Assembly (NCBI GenBank): GCA_900312665.1
Contig: ONZQ02000003.1
Location: forward strand, 2,323,402 to 2,387,401
Source of the DNA: Cephalotrichum gorgonifer
Taxonomy: Eukaryota > Ascomycota > Sordariomycetes > Microascales > Microascaceae
Direction: 5' to 3'
DNA length: 64,000 nt
A model generated the notes under the pieces. That model ran no database searches and was not told the origin of the DNA. It worked only from the letters and a program-made list of their open reading frames with translations. Position numbers and translations under genes: made by a program. Below are positions 22,269-31,960 of this stretch, piece after piece (within the stretch, counting starts at the first letter, position 1; each line of letters begins with the position of its first letter).

Positions 22269-23267
22269 CGGAGACGAGACTCTCGACCGAGGACCCGCCC
22301 GGGCAGGGGGCCCATTGTCCACCGTCTCGGATGCAGTAGACCTCCTCGTTTAGGCGGACCGTGCAGCTCTTCGTGACGCCGGCCTTTAATAGAACAGTAT
22401 CAGCAAACGAGTCTGAGAAATATGCGTGAAGCGGCAAGGAGATCCAGTATGGTATGGGGCCGGGGGGGGACTCACCTCTGATGACCGTAATACGCTCTTC
22501 CGTAGGATATCAACGCCATAGGCACCGTTGTCCTTAATTGCGCAGTCGTTTAGAGCCTTGATGTCCATGGCGTGCTCAAGGGCGCAGTCCTCTACAAGGT
22601 CCCTGGCAGGGATGCGCGGGTAGTCGCGCGTGAGGCACATGGTGAAGCCGAGCGAGATTTTGGGGTCGGGGTACAGCTCGAAGGCGCATAGCTCAATAAT
22701 GTTTCCAGTACCTAGCACGGAGGGCTCGTCAATATATAAAAGCTCAGATTCGTCTTCCGGGGGGCAGGCATGATCGGTAGCGGACGTACATTCTTGGGGG
22801 CCGTGCATACACTTGACTCCGTCGTTGGTCGGCCTAGAAATAGAAGTGCATGTGTTACTCGATGCGCGGCTTGTATAACACGGGGACACAACCACCAGCG
22901 TGACGTAGACTCACGTTCCGATAAAGGAGAGGGTGAAGTCGACTTTGTCATGCACTTTCTGCATGGCGGGTAGGATCATCTCCCTTAAGCAGTCCTTGGC
23001 ATCCGGACACTTGCTCATGATATGGGCCTCCAACGGGACCAGTTTGCTGCTGGCTTTCGGATTCGCATCGGGCATTCGGATCGCGGCGAGGTCTTGGAGG
23101 CCCTGGACGCCGCGGCGCAGGGTGGAAGGCTCCCAGCGCCACAGGGAGAAGAAGCCGATGACGAGGAGGGCCAAGCCGGCCGCGAGGAGCGGTCTCGTGG
23201 AACGGCGCATACGGGGCGACACGGGGCTCGGGTAGCTGGGCGCGCGTCGCTTTTCGTCGGGGTACAT
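22240..23267 (-). CDS. GILT-family thiol reductase-like protein
   Basis: Member of the gamma-interferon-inducible lysosomal thiol reductase (GILT) family. Exons are 22915-23267, 22790-22833, 22476-22711 and 22240-22383, 258 residues. A short cytosolic head is followed by a signal anchor (about residues 26-43, RPLLAAGLALLVIGFFSLW). The redox site reads KCPDAKDC (Cys87, Cys93), with more spacing than the classical CxxC. The family signature CQHGx2ECx2Nx4C appears as C126-MHGPQEC-TGN-IIELC141, but only after removal of the 78-nt intron 22712-22789. The C terminus (SCTVRLNEEVYCIRDGGQW) resembles other fungal members. It probably acts in the secretory or vacuolar pathway. Its stop codon lies inside the last 29 nt of the DcpS gene on the opposite strand. 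Confidence 0.88.
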
Positions 23268-24556
23268 GTTCTAGGTTGGATCCAGAGGAGTTTTCGGGAG
23301 TATGGATAGGTGTACGGATGGGCCGGTTGGGGATTGATGAAACAATGCGCTGGTACTGGTGGGTAGTAGTGCTTTATAATTATTAGACCAGGTGAAAGGA
23401 ACGATAGGGAGCTAAATTCGGAGCTCGGCTCGGTTAAACGTGCCCACTACAAGCTGTCTGAGCGACCATAACCCCTCTAGCACGCCACTAATGCATACAT
23501 GGAGTGCGATTTCGACGATGCTAGCGCCTGCTTACTCGTATAATTTGCTCGCATGAGCACTTCTATCGGGGGTACGTCTTCAGTGTGTCATTTTCATGAT
23601 CGGGATAGACAGACATTATGTGCCAAAGGCATGCACCACTGGAGCGAAAGTCCAGGAACCAGGACCCTTGACTGAGGAACGAGTCCCCACAATTTAACCG
23701 AAGCCATGTACCAACATTGCAAATCCAATTGGAAGTGGGTGGGTGGTCTGTCAGCCACCCGTCATAACTAATGCTTGTATTGAAGTTCCGGGACTTGTAA
23801 AAGCCCCGCCCACTAGGACTAGGGTACCATATTAATGCTCACATGTTAGACAAGGAAAACGTGGGGAAGGAATCACTTCGCATCACCCTGCTCCATATTC
23901 GTGCTGAGCACCCCCTGTTGAGGCTTGCCGCTACCGAGTACGCGTCCGAGTAGCTAAGGTGACAAAGCTTATTGGGCACTGGCGCTCTTTCCCCTTTGGG
24001 CAACCCCTCCCCCACTTTACAGTTCGCCCAGCTCCTGTCTCTCTTCTTGATTCAGTTCAATTTCTCGAAGCCCAGCCAGCCCCAGCGACTACTAGTATGG
24101 CCTTCCGCCCCTTGGTATTATAATACCGACAGTTCATTCCCATCTCTATACTCTACAGATTGTGTTTGTGTTTAGTCATCTAGAAATATCGGTCTCACCC
24201 CAGCTACTGTCTGGACTAATTTAATCAGCCATCTACTCGTACACTTTGTTCCGTTCACTTCAGCTCCCCGCCCAGTCCCTCAGGCACGTGTGGTGCAGGT
24301 ACCTCAACGAACGTGAACCTGTCGTACCTACTTTCGGAGCCCGCACCCGAAGAGTCACCCCGCCCCCACCTTCCCCATCTCCCAAGAGCCAATACCATAC
24401 CATACCATTGAGTATCAGATTTTCCTGCCCATCCTGTCACTTTCCCCCACCAGACACCACCAAACATCGATCCCATCTCTACACCACGGTCTGATTCCTA
24501 GATCCCTACTCCTTCTTCATGCGCCAACAGAGGAGGTGATACCGCGCCCCTTCACC
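23268..24556. other. Divergent intergenic region
   Basis: Shared promoter region of the GILT gene (-) and the hexokinase-family gene (+). The final ~550 bases are pyrimidine-rich leader sequence. No gene was recognised. Confidence 0.5.
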
Positions 24557-26406
24557 ATGACCGCACAGTCGCTCCCTGCCACTTCGGCGGAGGCCAAGCT
24601 GGCGACGCCGCTCGCCCGGTTCCTTTCGGCTTTCGTCGTCGACTCCAATAAGCTCCACACCTTGACCAGGGAGCTCGAAGTGACGTTTCGGCAGCTAGTG
24701 GCCGAGTCTCAGAATCAGTTCCTACCTACTCCAATTTCATCGACCCTGCTGTCGCCAATTGGTGAGTTGGGGAGGCGTGAGGGGTGCATGACGAGGTATG
24801 TGCTCTCCAATCCTTGCGCCGTGCCACATTAGTGCCGTTACCGTTACTTTAGGCTCGACCACGCTCTCCTGTCTCTCATTACCTTCCCTTTTGGGTAGGT
24901 TAGGTAGGCTTGGTATTGCGGCATGCTAACCACCTTCATCTTTAGGCATTTGGCAATCGACATGTAAGTATCCGAGCCGTGACAGCCGGTTAACCTGCCC
25001 GGACTACAGCCATCCTACGTGTCCCCCCCCCTTCCCCCCACGTTCATACACTTTCTGGACGCGAACATACATGGGGAAGATGTACTTACGCGTTTATCTT
25101 CAGTGGCGGCACCAACCTTCGTGTGGGATTCGTGACACTAATACCTCAAGACGAGACCCATCCTCCACGCGCGGAGGTCCACTTGGAACGGTCCTGTCCT
25201 ATCGGGGAGCAGCTCAAACACAAGAATCCCAGCGCGCTCTTTGACTGGGTAGGGCAGACAATCGCCGCCGTGGTAAAAGATGGCTGCTCAGAATTCGACT
25301 TGGACCCGTGCCAACCTCTGCCCATGGGCGTGACGTTCAGCTTTCCCATGCTGCAACGATCACTGGCCGAGGCCGTCCCCATGTCGATGGGGAAAGGCTT
25401 CAAGCTAGAAGACGGAATCGACCTGGGCTCACAGCTGCTTCAGGGCTACGAGAAGTACCGAGGGGAACTGCCCCCGGTCACCATATCGGCCATCGCCAAC
25501 GACTCCGTGTCGACCCTCATTTCCTTCATTTACCAATACGGCACATCCGAGGAGCAGAGCGCGGCTATGGGCCTCATTGTAGGCACAGGATCCAACGCGA
25601 CAGTCACTCTTCCGGCGACGACTCTGGGAGAGAAGGTCAAAGAAGTGCACATCAACTCCGGAACCGACATTAACTCTCCAGACACCAAGATCACAGTCAA
25701 CACGGAGTGGTCGATAAACGGAACCGCGGGACCCTTGCGCGAGTTGGGATTGATTACCATGTGGGACGATGAACTGGACCGAGACTGCGACGCGCCGGGC
25801 TTCCAGCCGCTGGAATACCTCACCGCGGGCCGATACCTCGGCGAGCTAGGCCGCATCGTCTTCCTGCACTACCTGACTGCCGAGCAGGGCATCGCGCCGG
25901 ACTTGGTACCTGCGGCACTACACAACCGGTACTCGATGTCCACCACCTTCCTCAGCTACTTTGGGCCGTCTAGTCCCCGGTTCCTAGAAAAGCTCGAAAG
26001 CACCTTTCCCTCGGCGACGGAGGGGTCACAATTTGTGTGGGATGAGTCTCATGTCGAGATCCTCTACGAGATCGCCCAGGCCATCGAGCTCCGAGCGGCC
26101 TCCATCATGGCTGCGGCGACCATTGCCCTCCTCCGAGTCTCAGGGGAGATCCCGGCTGCGCCCGACACCCAGAGCAGCTCCGCCGGCCGGAAGAAGGTCC
26201 TGGGGGTTGGCTACACGGGCGGTTGCATTGTTAACTTCCAAAACTACCTCTACGACTACGAGAAGCTTATCGAGCAGATCATAGTAGGGGAGTTTGGGGC
26301 CGCGGCGCCGGTGAGGGTGGAGCTTATGGCGTGCCATCATGGCGGCATTACGGGTGCCGGTATTTTGGCAGCTGCTGTCTTGGCTAACCAGAGGGATGGG
26401 TGCTAA
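24557..26406 (+). CDS. Hexokinase-family protein
   Basis: Exons are 24557-24795, 24946-24963 (18 nt) and 25104-26406, giving 519 residues. The microexon is needed to build the ATP-phosphate loop HLAIDIGGTNLRVGF (residues 81-95). Other hexokinase landmarks are MGVTFSFPM, KGF (Lys183), IANDSVSTL (Asp219, the catalytic-base position), LIVGTGSN (about 244-250), NTEW and LEYLTAGRYLGELGRI. Several motifs depart from canonical fungal hexokinase and glucokinase (NDSVST for NDTVGT, GTGSNAT for GTGTNAA, NTEWSING for NxEWG). This fits the atypical, possibly regulatory hexokinases known in Aspergillus (HxkC/HxkD). Catalytic Asp and Lys positions are kept, so activity cannot be excluded. The first intron has GTATGT and TGCTAAC signals. 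Confidence 0.87.
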
Positions 26407-26732
26407 AGTCATGGAGTGGGTCTTGTCCATTTTGGTAGAGGACGGGAGCTTGGGTGTGCGAGGGGGGGGAATGGACCTGCGGAGTTTTGGAAATTTTCTG
26501 GGCATCACAAGGGAGTAAGGGGTCAACATACACGGAAACGGAATCATTGGGATAGAACCGGTATCTAGAGCTGGCGAATACGAAAGGCACCACTGGTTGC
26601 ACACGGGGAGTGGTCTGAACTTATGGTTGTGATGTCACGAATGAAAGGGGGCTTTAGTTGTCGGCCTGGTCTCTGTGGCAAGTTTGCAGATGGTCGTAGA
26701 GGTAAGGAGGGATAGCGTCTTATCATGAAAGC
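26407..26732. other. Convergent intergenic region
   Basis: Probable 3' untranslated regions of the hexokinase-family gene and the dioxygenase gene. Nothing else was recognised. Confidence 0.5.
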
Positions 26733-27913
26733 TCATCTTTTAATACAAATGTCTGTTCTCAGGATCCATTTCTCTCCTGCTGTGACTTCTCTCCCCTCGT
26801 GCTATGTACGTCAGCCTTTACCCCCTTGCTTCCGGTACGCCCTCTAGTGAAAGTTGATATGTGGAACTACATATGGGTTGCCATCTTCTGAGACGGAGGT
26901 GATGAAGTTGAAAGGAACGAAAGGACGCGGTAAGAGGGATAAAGAAAAGGAGAAAAGGGGGGGGGGGGAGGGTACAGGGGGATGAGACTCACAAGCATAC
27001 ACTCATCCCCATGCTTGTGGAGGAGCACGGTCCCGGCCTCGGGCGCGAAGGCCAGGGCGTCGCGCTCGGTGCGGCGGCCGCGGGGGTAGAAGACTGTCTC
27101 GCCGCCTGAGCACTCGCCGTCCTTTGGGACAGGGGAGGAGGAGGTGAGGTAGAGGAGGAGGGTCCAGGTTGTCCTGGCGGGGCCGGTGGGGAGGGTTACG
27201 TTGTTTGAGTCGTCGTCTGAGAGGCGGTGTTAGTGGGGGAGAGGGGAAGGGGGGGATTGGTAAGAGGGGGGAGAGGGAGAGGGATATATACAGTGGCAGT
27301 CGAAGAACTGTGATTTGGAGTAGCGGTAGACCCGGATATTCGGGTTGAGACCAACAACTTGTCCGCCCCTGAGATGGTTAGTAGCCATCTACCAAGTCAG
27401 GGAGAGTATCTTGTGGTATTGTATAGCATCTACACGGCGTCCCGTCCCACCAGCCTACCTAGCGCAATCTCAGCAGCCTCATACCCCAGGTCAACCCCAA
27501 TAATGAACCCCACCACGTATAGAAAGGGGGGGCGGACAGAACAAAACTCACCAAAGATGCGCATACCGCTGATCTTCCAACAGGTCCCTCAGCCCCGCCT
27601 CGAACAACCGGCCTGCGAAGGCCGCATCGTCGATCTGGAAGCGGTCGTTCACGCGGACCGCATCCCCGCGCTTCGGCCGCCCCGGCGTCGTGGCCAGGGG
27701 CAGGCCTCTTGCGACGGAGAGGTAGGCGCGGCAGAGGGCCGGGGTAAAGAAGTTTGGTATCAGGACGATCTTGTCCGCGGCGGAGGGGTGGGGCTCGGCG
27801 CGGAGTGGGAGGGGGAGCTTGAGGGGGGGCCAGGGAGGGGGGGTGTTGGGGGGAGGTTTTGGGGGGGCTTCGGACTTGGGCTGCTTTTGGGGTTTGGATT
27901 TGGGTTTGGCCAT
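26733..27913 (-). CDS. 2-oxoglutarate/Fe(II) dioxygenase, prolyl-4-hydroxylase-like
   Basis: Exons are 27552-27913, 27292-27368, 26993-27216 and 26733-26801, giving 243 residues. All junctions are in frame, with CTAAC or CTGAC branch points. The N terminus is Lys/Pro-rich and disordered (residues 1-40), then DKIVLIPNFFTPALCRAYL opens the fold. Iron ligands are His146 and Asp148 in FFDCHYDDSN and His222 in HEGREV. Lys232, ten residues after His222, is placed to bind 2-oxoglutarate as in prolyl 4-hydroxylases. GGETVFYPRG and AGTVLLHKHGD match the family core. The third histidine is the first codon of a 69-nt last exon behind a 191-nt intron. No signal peptide is visible, so a cytosolic or nuclear role is likelier than collagen-type secretion. 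The substrate is unknown. Confidence 0.9.
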
Positions 27914-28254
27914 GGTTGGTGATTTGAGACGTGGTGGTGGTGTTGGTGTTGGCAATATGGGAGCTGGTGTTGGTGCAAGTACTATACTGAAGCACGAGTA
28001 CTCTGTACGTTATGGATGAATAATCGGCTGGTACTTCCGCACTTAGATGGCAACTTTATATCGGAGAGTCGGTTCACCTCACAAAGAGGAATGAATCATG
28101 GCCAGCCACTTCGATAGTAGCCCGACTTGAACTTTATTGAAGGGACTAAGAAACACACTCGGGATGCCTTGAAAAAAAAAAACGGAGAACCCATCACGAC
28201 GGGAGAAAAAGCACTCCAGACAATGCTGGCAAATGCTCACTAATAAAAAGCCCG
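27914..28254. other. Intergenic region
   Basis: Promoter side of the dioxygenase gene and DNA downstream of tRNA-Glu. It contains CAAGTACT and GAGTACT words near 27977-28000. No gene was seen. Confidence 0.5.
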
Positions 28255-28266
28255 AAAAAGAAAAAA
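28255..28266 (-). terminator. RNA polymerase III terminator of tRNA-Glu
   Basis: On the minus strand a T6 run, a C, then T5 begins 8 nt past the tRNA 3' end. This is the usual oligo-T termination signal for RNA polymerase III. Confidence 0.75.
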
Positions 28267-28273
28267 GAATCGT

Positions 28274-28345
28274 CTCCCACACAGGGAATCGAACCCCGGT
28301 CTCTGCCGTGAGAGGGCAGTATGATAACCCCTACACTATATGGGA
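28274..28345 (-). tRNA. tRNA-Glu (CUC)
   Basis: A 72-nt cloverleaf. The acceptor stem pairs TCCCATA with TGTGGGA, one G:T pair apart from perfect, and G is the discriminator base. The anticodon arm is CTGCC-CTCTCAC-GGCAG, which puts CTC at the anticodon. The T arm is CCGGG-GTTCGATT-CCCTG, and GGTTCGATTCC is a good B box. There is no intron. An oligo-T terminator follows. It reads glutamate GAG codons. Confidence 0.97.
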
Positions 28346-28692
28346 CGCTTGTTGCTTTTGTTGAAAGGGTTTGGCGCTAGCCGGCATGATATGGTGTCGC
28401 ACGGACCGTGTCGCACGGTGGACGGGAGACACTTATCCTATCCCAAACCGAACTTTATCGCAACCCGGCATTTTCCCGCTCTACACGAACGACGCCTGCC
28501 AACGAGTCCCCACAACGCGCAACGACGAGGAAACCACCCTGTTGCCTCTCTACCCTTTTCCTACGGCCCAATCGAACTGGGGACGTCCTCCACAGACCAA
28601 CTACACCTCACACATACCCCACCCTTCCGAACCTCCCTCCCATTATCGCCAGCCAACCACCACCACCACCACCACCACCACCACCACCCACC
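28346..28692. other. Short intergenic region upstream of AIM11
   Basis: Lies between the 5' end of tRNA-Glu (-) and the AIM11 start codon. It serves as AIM11 promoter and leader, ending in a CCA repeat. Confidence 0.5.
28657..28689. repeat. (CCA)n microsatellite in AIM11 leader
   Basis: A perfect run of CCA/CAC trinucleotides ends immediately before the AIM11 start codon. The reading frame of AIM11 is open through it, which would encode polyproline, so the annotated start matters. The family's N terminus favours the ATG at 28693. Confidence 0.9.
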
Positions 28693-29214
28693 ATGTCCCA
28701 ACAGAGCGAGCTCCCCCGTCCGCGGTCCTTCACCGACCCCCGCGCCCTCAAGCAACTAGGCCTCTTCGTCGCCGGCTCAGCCTTCATGCTGGCCTCCATA
28801 GCCGTCACGCGGCGCTCCGTCGTGCGCAAGCAGGTCGCCGCGATCCCGAAGTCCTTCCAGCCGAACCTCCGGTCTCCCGCGACCACGACGGCCGACGGCC
28901 TGAGAGGCGGCGCCGCGGACCCCAGCAGCGCCGAGGGGTCCGTGATGGCCGCGCAGGCGCTGGGGCTCGCGACGCTGAACGTCCTCAGCTTCGCGGTCAT
29001 GGCGACGGGCGGCGTGGCGTACGCGTTCGACCTGTCGAACGTCGACGACCTGAAGAGGTACGCGAGGGCCAGGATGTACGGGCCCGCGGGCAGGCCGGAC
29101 GAGGCGGCGGAGAGGGAGATGGAGGAGTGGGTGGCCAGGGTGCTCTCGAAGGCGGGGATCAAGGATGATGGGGCGGGGAAGGCGGCGGGGAAGAAGGAGG
29201 AGAGTGAGAAGTGA
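28693..29214 (+). CDS. AIM11: Altered inheritance of mitochondria protein 11 (Aim11)
   Basis: Single exon, 173 residues. Aim11 is a small fungal mitochondrial protein, named for a yeast mutant with altered mitochondrial inheritance, of unknown molecular role. Two membrane segments are visible: LGLFVAGSAFMLASIAV (about 22-38) followed by TRRSVVRKQ, and LGLATLNVLSFAVMATGGVAYAF (about 96-118). FDLSNVDDLKRYARARMYG then matches the family's conserved matrix- or cytosol-facing tail. A Lys/Glu-rich end closes the protein. The start at 28693 follows the CCA repeat and gives the usual short N terminus. Confidence 0.87.
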   Translation: MSQQSELPRPRSFTDPRALKQLGLFVAGSAFMLASIAVTRRSVVRKQVAAIPKSFQPNLRSPATTTADGLRGGAADPSSAEGSVMAAQALGLATLNVLSFAVMATGGVAYAFDLSNVDDLKRYARARMYGPAGRPDEAAEREMEEWVARVLSKAGIKDDGAGKAAGKKEESEK

Positions 29215-29603
29215 TTTTTGAGACGAGTAATAGAGTGGCGGAGGGGGGACATGGTCACTATGTTTGTGGGAGGAGGAAAAGAAGGGTGCGGAGGGGGGGC
29301 GAGTGATGTTATACCCGGCGCCTATCCGGATACGAAAGGCTCATCACTATCCCCCATTGCCTGGACGAGAGAGACATGGGAACGGTGTTGTTGTACGAAT
29401 AGCTGTATGAAACTGCGCATAGAAACCACTCCATCCGGCCAAAACAAAGGGCTAGCGAAGCACCAACGTTGCATTTGCATGTGCTTCTTACGAGACCCTC
29501 AACTACATATAGGATAGCAAATCCAGGCTGAGCTTCTCGTTTAGTTCATGGCTCTGCAAAAGTGAAGAGGAGGAGGTACCAGTGAAAGATACAAAGGGAA
29601 AAC
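29215..29603. other. Intergenic region
   Basis: AIM11 3' region and DNA downstream of the 5S rRNA gene. Nothing was recognised. Confidence 0.5.
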
Positions 29604-29612
29604 AAAAAAAAA
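29604..29612 (-). terminator. Oligo-T terminator of 5S rRNA
   Basis: A run of nine T on the minus strand starts two bases from the mature 5S 3' end. It is the standard RNA polymerase III stop. Confidence 0.85.
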
Positions 29613-29613
29613 G

Positions 29614-29732
29614 ACATACAACACCAGGGATTCGCTGGTCGTCACCGACCCAACTACTAGTCTAGCGCTTCGTGGTTTATGTATAGGGGAGCGGACGGGA
29701 CCCTCAGTTCTCCACGAGCTATGGTCGTATGT
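29614..29732 (-). rRNA. 5S ribosomal RNA
   Basis: 119 nt read on the minus strand. It begins ACATACGACCATA and ends GGTGTTGTATGT, which pair as helix I. The internal promoter region is recognisable (AGTAGTTGGGTCGGTGAC and GACCAGCGAATCCC), matching fungal 5S genes. GCTCGTGG and CCACGAAGC can form helix II. A single dispersed copy between protein genes is the normal arrangement in filamentous ascomycetes, unlike yeast rDNA-linked 5S. A T9 terminator follows. The central loop differs from copies I know, so it could be one of several 5S subtypes. Confidence 0.95.
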
Positions 29733-30282
29733 ACTGACTAGAGTTTGATCGTGAGTATATCAAGAGACCTCAGGAGGAGGCACGAGCCGAAACGAGCAAC
29801 TACACTTGTAGGGAAGGGTGAGCCGGGGCAGCGGGTCTCTGGCACGGATCGGATGAACAGAAGTCAAAGTTTCGAAAGAGAAAATAAAATCGATCAAATA
29901 TCAAAACTAGGCTGCCAATGTTCTATCTCTCTTCAGCCGGGGGGAAGAAGCTCATATTTCCCCCTTCCTGGAATGCTATTGTTACAACAAGGTCCGTACG
30001 GCCATTTTGCCGTTTACATTGTATGCGTATGAGTCCGATCCTGAACGGGCCTGGCCCCCCTTGCTCCCCCCCAACCCCCGGCCCGTTCTCCCTCTAATCA
30101 ACTATGCGCCTCTTTATAGCGAAAATGCCCAGACGGTACTGTATCCCGTCCAATTCCAGTATTAAGTCCTTCTCCAAAACGGCCCAAATGCTCATGTCTC
30201 ACAACAAAAACCCTCACTGGTGACATCTTACCTGCGTGTACCAACGTAAGTCAACACCCGTACCGCACTGTACCTCAACCCC
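29733..30282. other. Intergenic region
   Basis: Lies between 5S rRNA and the 3' end of pantothenate kinase. No gene was recognised. Confidence 0.5.
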
Positions 30283-31960
30283 TCAGGCGTCCACGACGGC
30301 CTCCTGCACCCCCTCCTTCGCCCTCTCCCTTTCCCTCTCCCTCATGCGCCATTCGATGCCGTCCTTTGCAAGCGCCTCCTCAAAGCTGCCTCTCCGGCCC
30401 CAGTTCTTCGGCTGCCTCTTCAGGAAGGCGCCCACGGCCCCCAGGTAGCCCTCGTGGCGCAGGAAGTACGCCTGCTTGCTCCCGCGGCTCCAGAACTTGA
30501 TGGCGTAGCTGAGCGTGTTGATGGTCTGGCGGTGGCCGCGGATGAAGCTGCCACCGAAGTAGATGTGCGAGAGGTTGTGCGTCTGGCTGTGCAGGTAGGC
30601 CAGCTGGCCGATGTTGTTGGATATCGCGTAGAGGAGGGACCTGGAGATATCCGCGCGGGAGAACGGGGGGTTCCCCTCGTGCTCGTCGGCGGCCCCACCT
30701 CCGCCATCTTCGCGGGAGGCGTGGCCGGCCGGGGGCGCGTTGCCGTGGTCCTCGGCCGCCGACTCGGCCTCGCGCTTCATGCGGAAGACCTTGCCGAACG
30801 AGGAGGCGATGGTGGTACTCTTAAGGCCAATCTTGTTGTAGTCCGTGCCGTAGATGTCGCCAACGAGCATATCCACCCTGGAGTTGTCTCCACGGTCGGC
30901 CATGTCAAGCATCTCGTCAAAGGTGCGCGCGCCCGTGAGGAGGGACAGGAGGCCCCAGAGCGTGCCGCCGCCGAGAGATGTGCCGCCCACGCGCTCGAAG
31001 GTGCGCGGACCCGAGACCTTGAGGAAGGAGACGCCGGAGCCGATGTTGACGAGGAGGTATGGGTAGATGTTTTCGCTGGGGGAGACAAACTGCATGGGGT
31101 CGGCTTCGCTGTAGGTGAAGACCTCGCGAGGGATCTCGGTGATGAAGAAGTCAAGGCCTATGGAGTTCACTGATGTTAGAACCACTGCCGCATTCTCCTC
31201 GGCCAGAAAGCGTGGCATTTGGATGTGATGCCGCCTATGGGACTTACCGATTATTAGGCACTCCATCTCGTCCTCGCGCTTTACATCCACGCCGAGGACC
31301 TCCCGGATCTTGTCGTAGAACTTGTACGCGCCGCCTCCCGTCGCCATGACGCACAGCTCACCGGGCTGGGAGCCGTTAAGCGCCTGTTTCTCGTTTAGGT
31401 GGCTCATGAACTCGAGGCACTCGTCGATCTTGTCGGTCTCGAAGTTGTGGAAGTTTAGTCGGCCGCCGGGCTCGGTGCTGTGCGCCTCGCGGGTGAAGTA
31501 GACGAGCTTGGCTAGCGATCCGCCAATCTAGCAGGTTGGCTGTCAGCGCATGAAGGGGTACCTCCAGGGGTGGGGGAAAGGGGGAGAGGAGACTTACGTC
31601 AATGGCAATGTGGCTCACTACGGCGGTGTGGTTCGGCAGGCGGATATCGCTCGTCTCGTGGTTGGGTGATATGCGCCCATTGTTCACTGGGGTATGGGCC
31701 GGAGAGGCCGGGAGCGAGTCAACGATGAAGGCCCCCTCGACATTGATGCGGACGGCGCCGGGGTGTATGATGGTCTTGTCTATCTCCTCCGACGAGACAG
31801 CCCGTGATAGTTTGTAGTCGTCTCCGTCTCCGTCTCCATGCTCCGAGGGCGGCGCAGTGGCTATGGTGGTACCATCCAGAGGGGATGCAGCTGCCTCCAT
31901 ATGGCCGACTGTGTCCTCGGGGACGGGAAGCACGGGTTGTGGTTGTGCTTGGGGTGTCAT
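30283..31960 (-). CDS. CAB1: Pantothenate kinase (type II, eukaryotic)
   Basis: Catalyses ATP-dependent phosphorylation of pantothenate, the committed step of coenzyme A synthesis. Exons are 31598-31960, 31248-31527 and 30283-31157, giving 505 residues. The ATP-binding motif AIDIGGSLAKLVYF is created at the first junction. Other family blocks are MATGGGAYKFYD, ECLIIGLDFFITEI (second junction), YPYLLVNIGSGVSFLKV, RVGGTSLGGGTLWGL, DIYGTDYNKIGLK and IYFGGSFIRGH. The enzyme core carries an Ala/Gly/Glu/His-rich insert near EDHGNAPPAGH. A variable N-terminal extension of about 100 residues is typical for fungal forms. The C terminus is an Arg/Glu-rich helix. It is divergently arranged with acyl-protein thioesterase 1 over 1.3 kb. 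Confidence 0.95.

Noticed and set aside
24762..24945. Early GTGAGT donor in the hexokinase-family gene
   Set aside because: It looks like a strong donor but puts the microexon out of frame. The later GTATGT donor at 24796 gives the conserved HLAIDIGGTNL.
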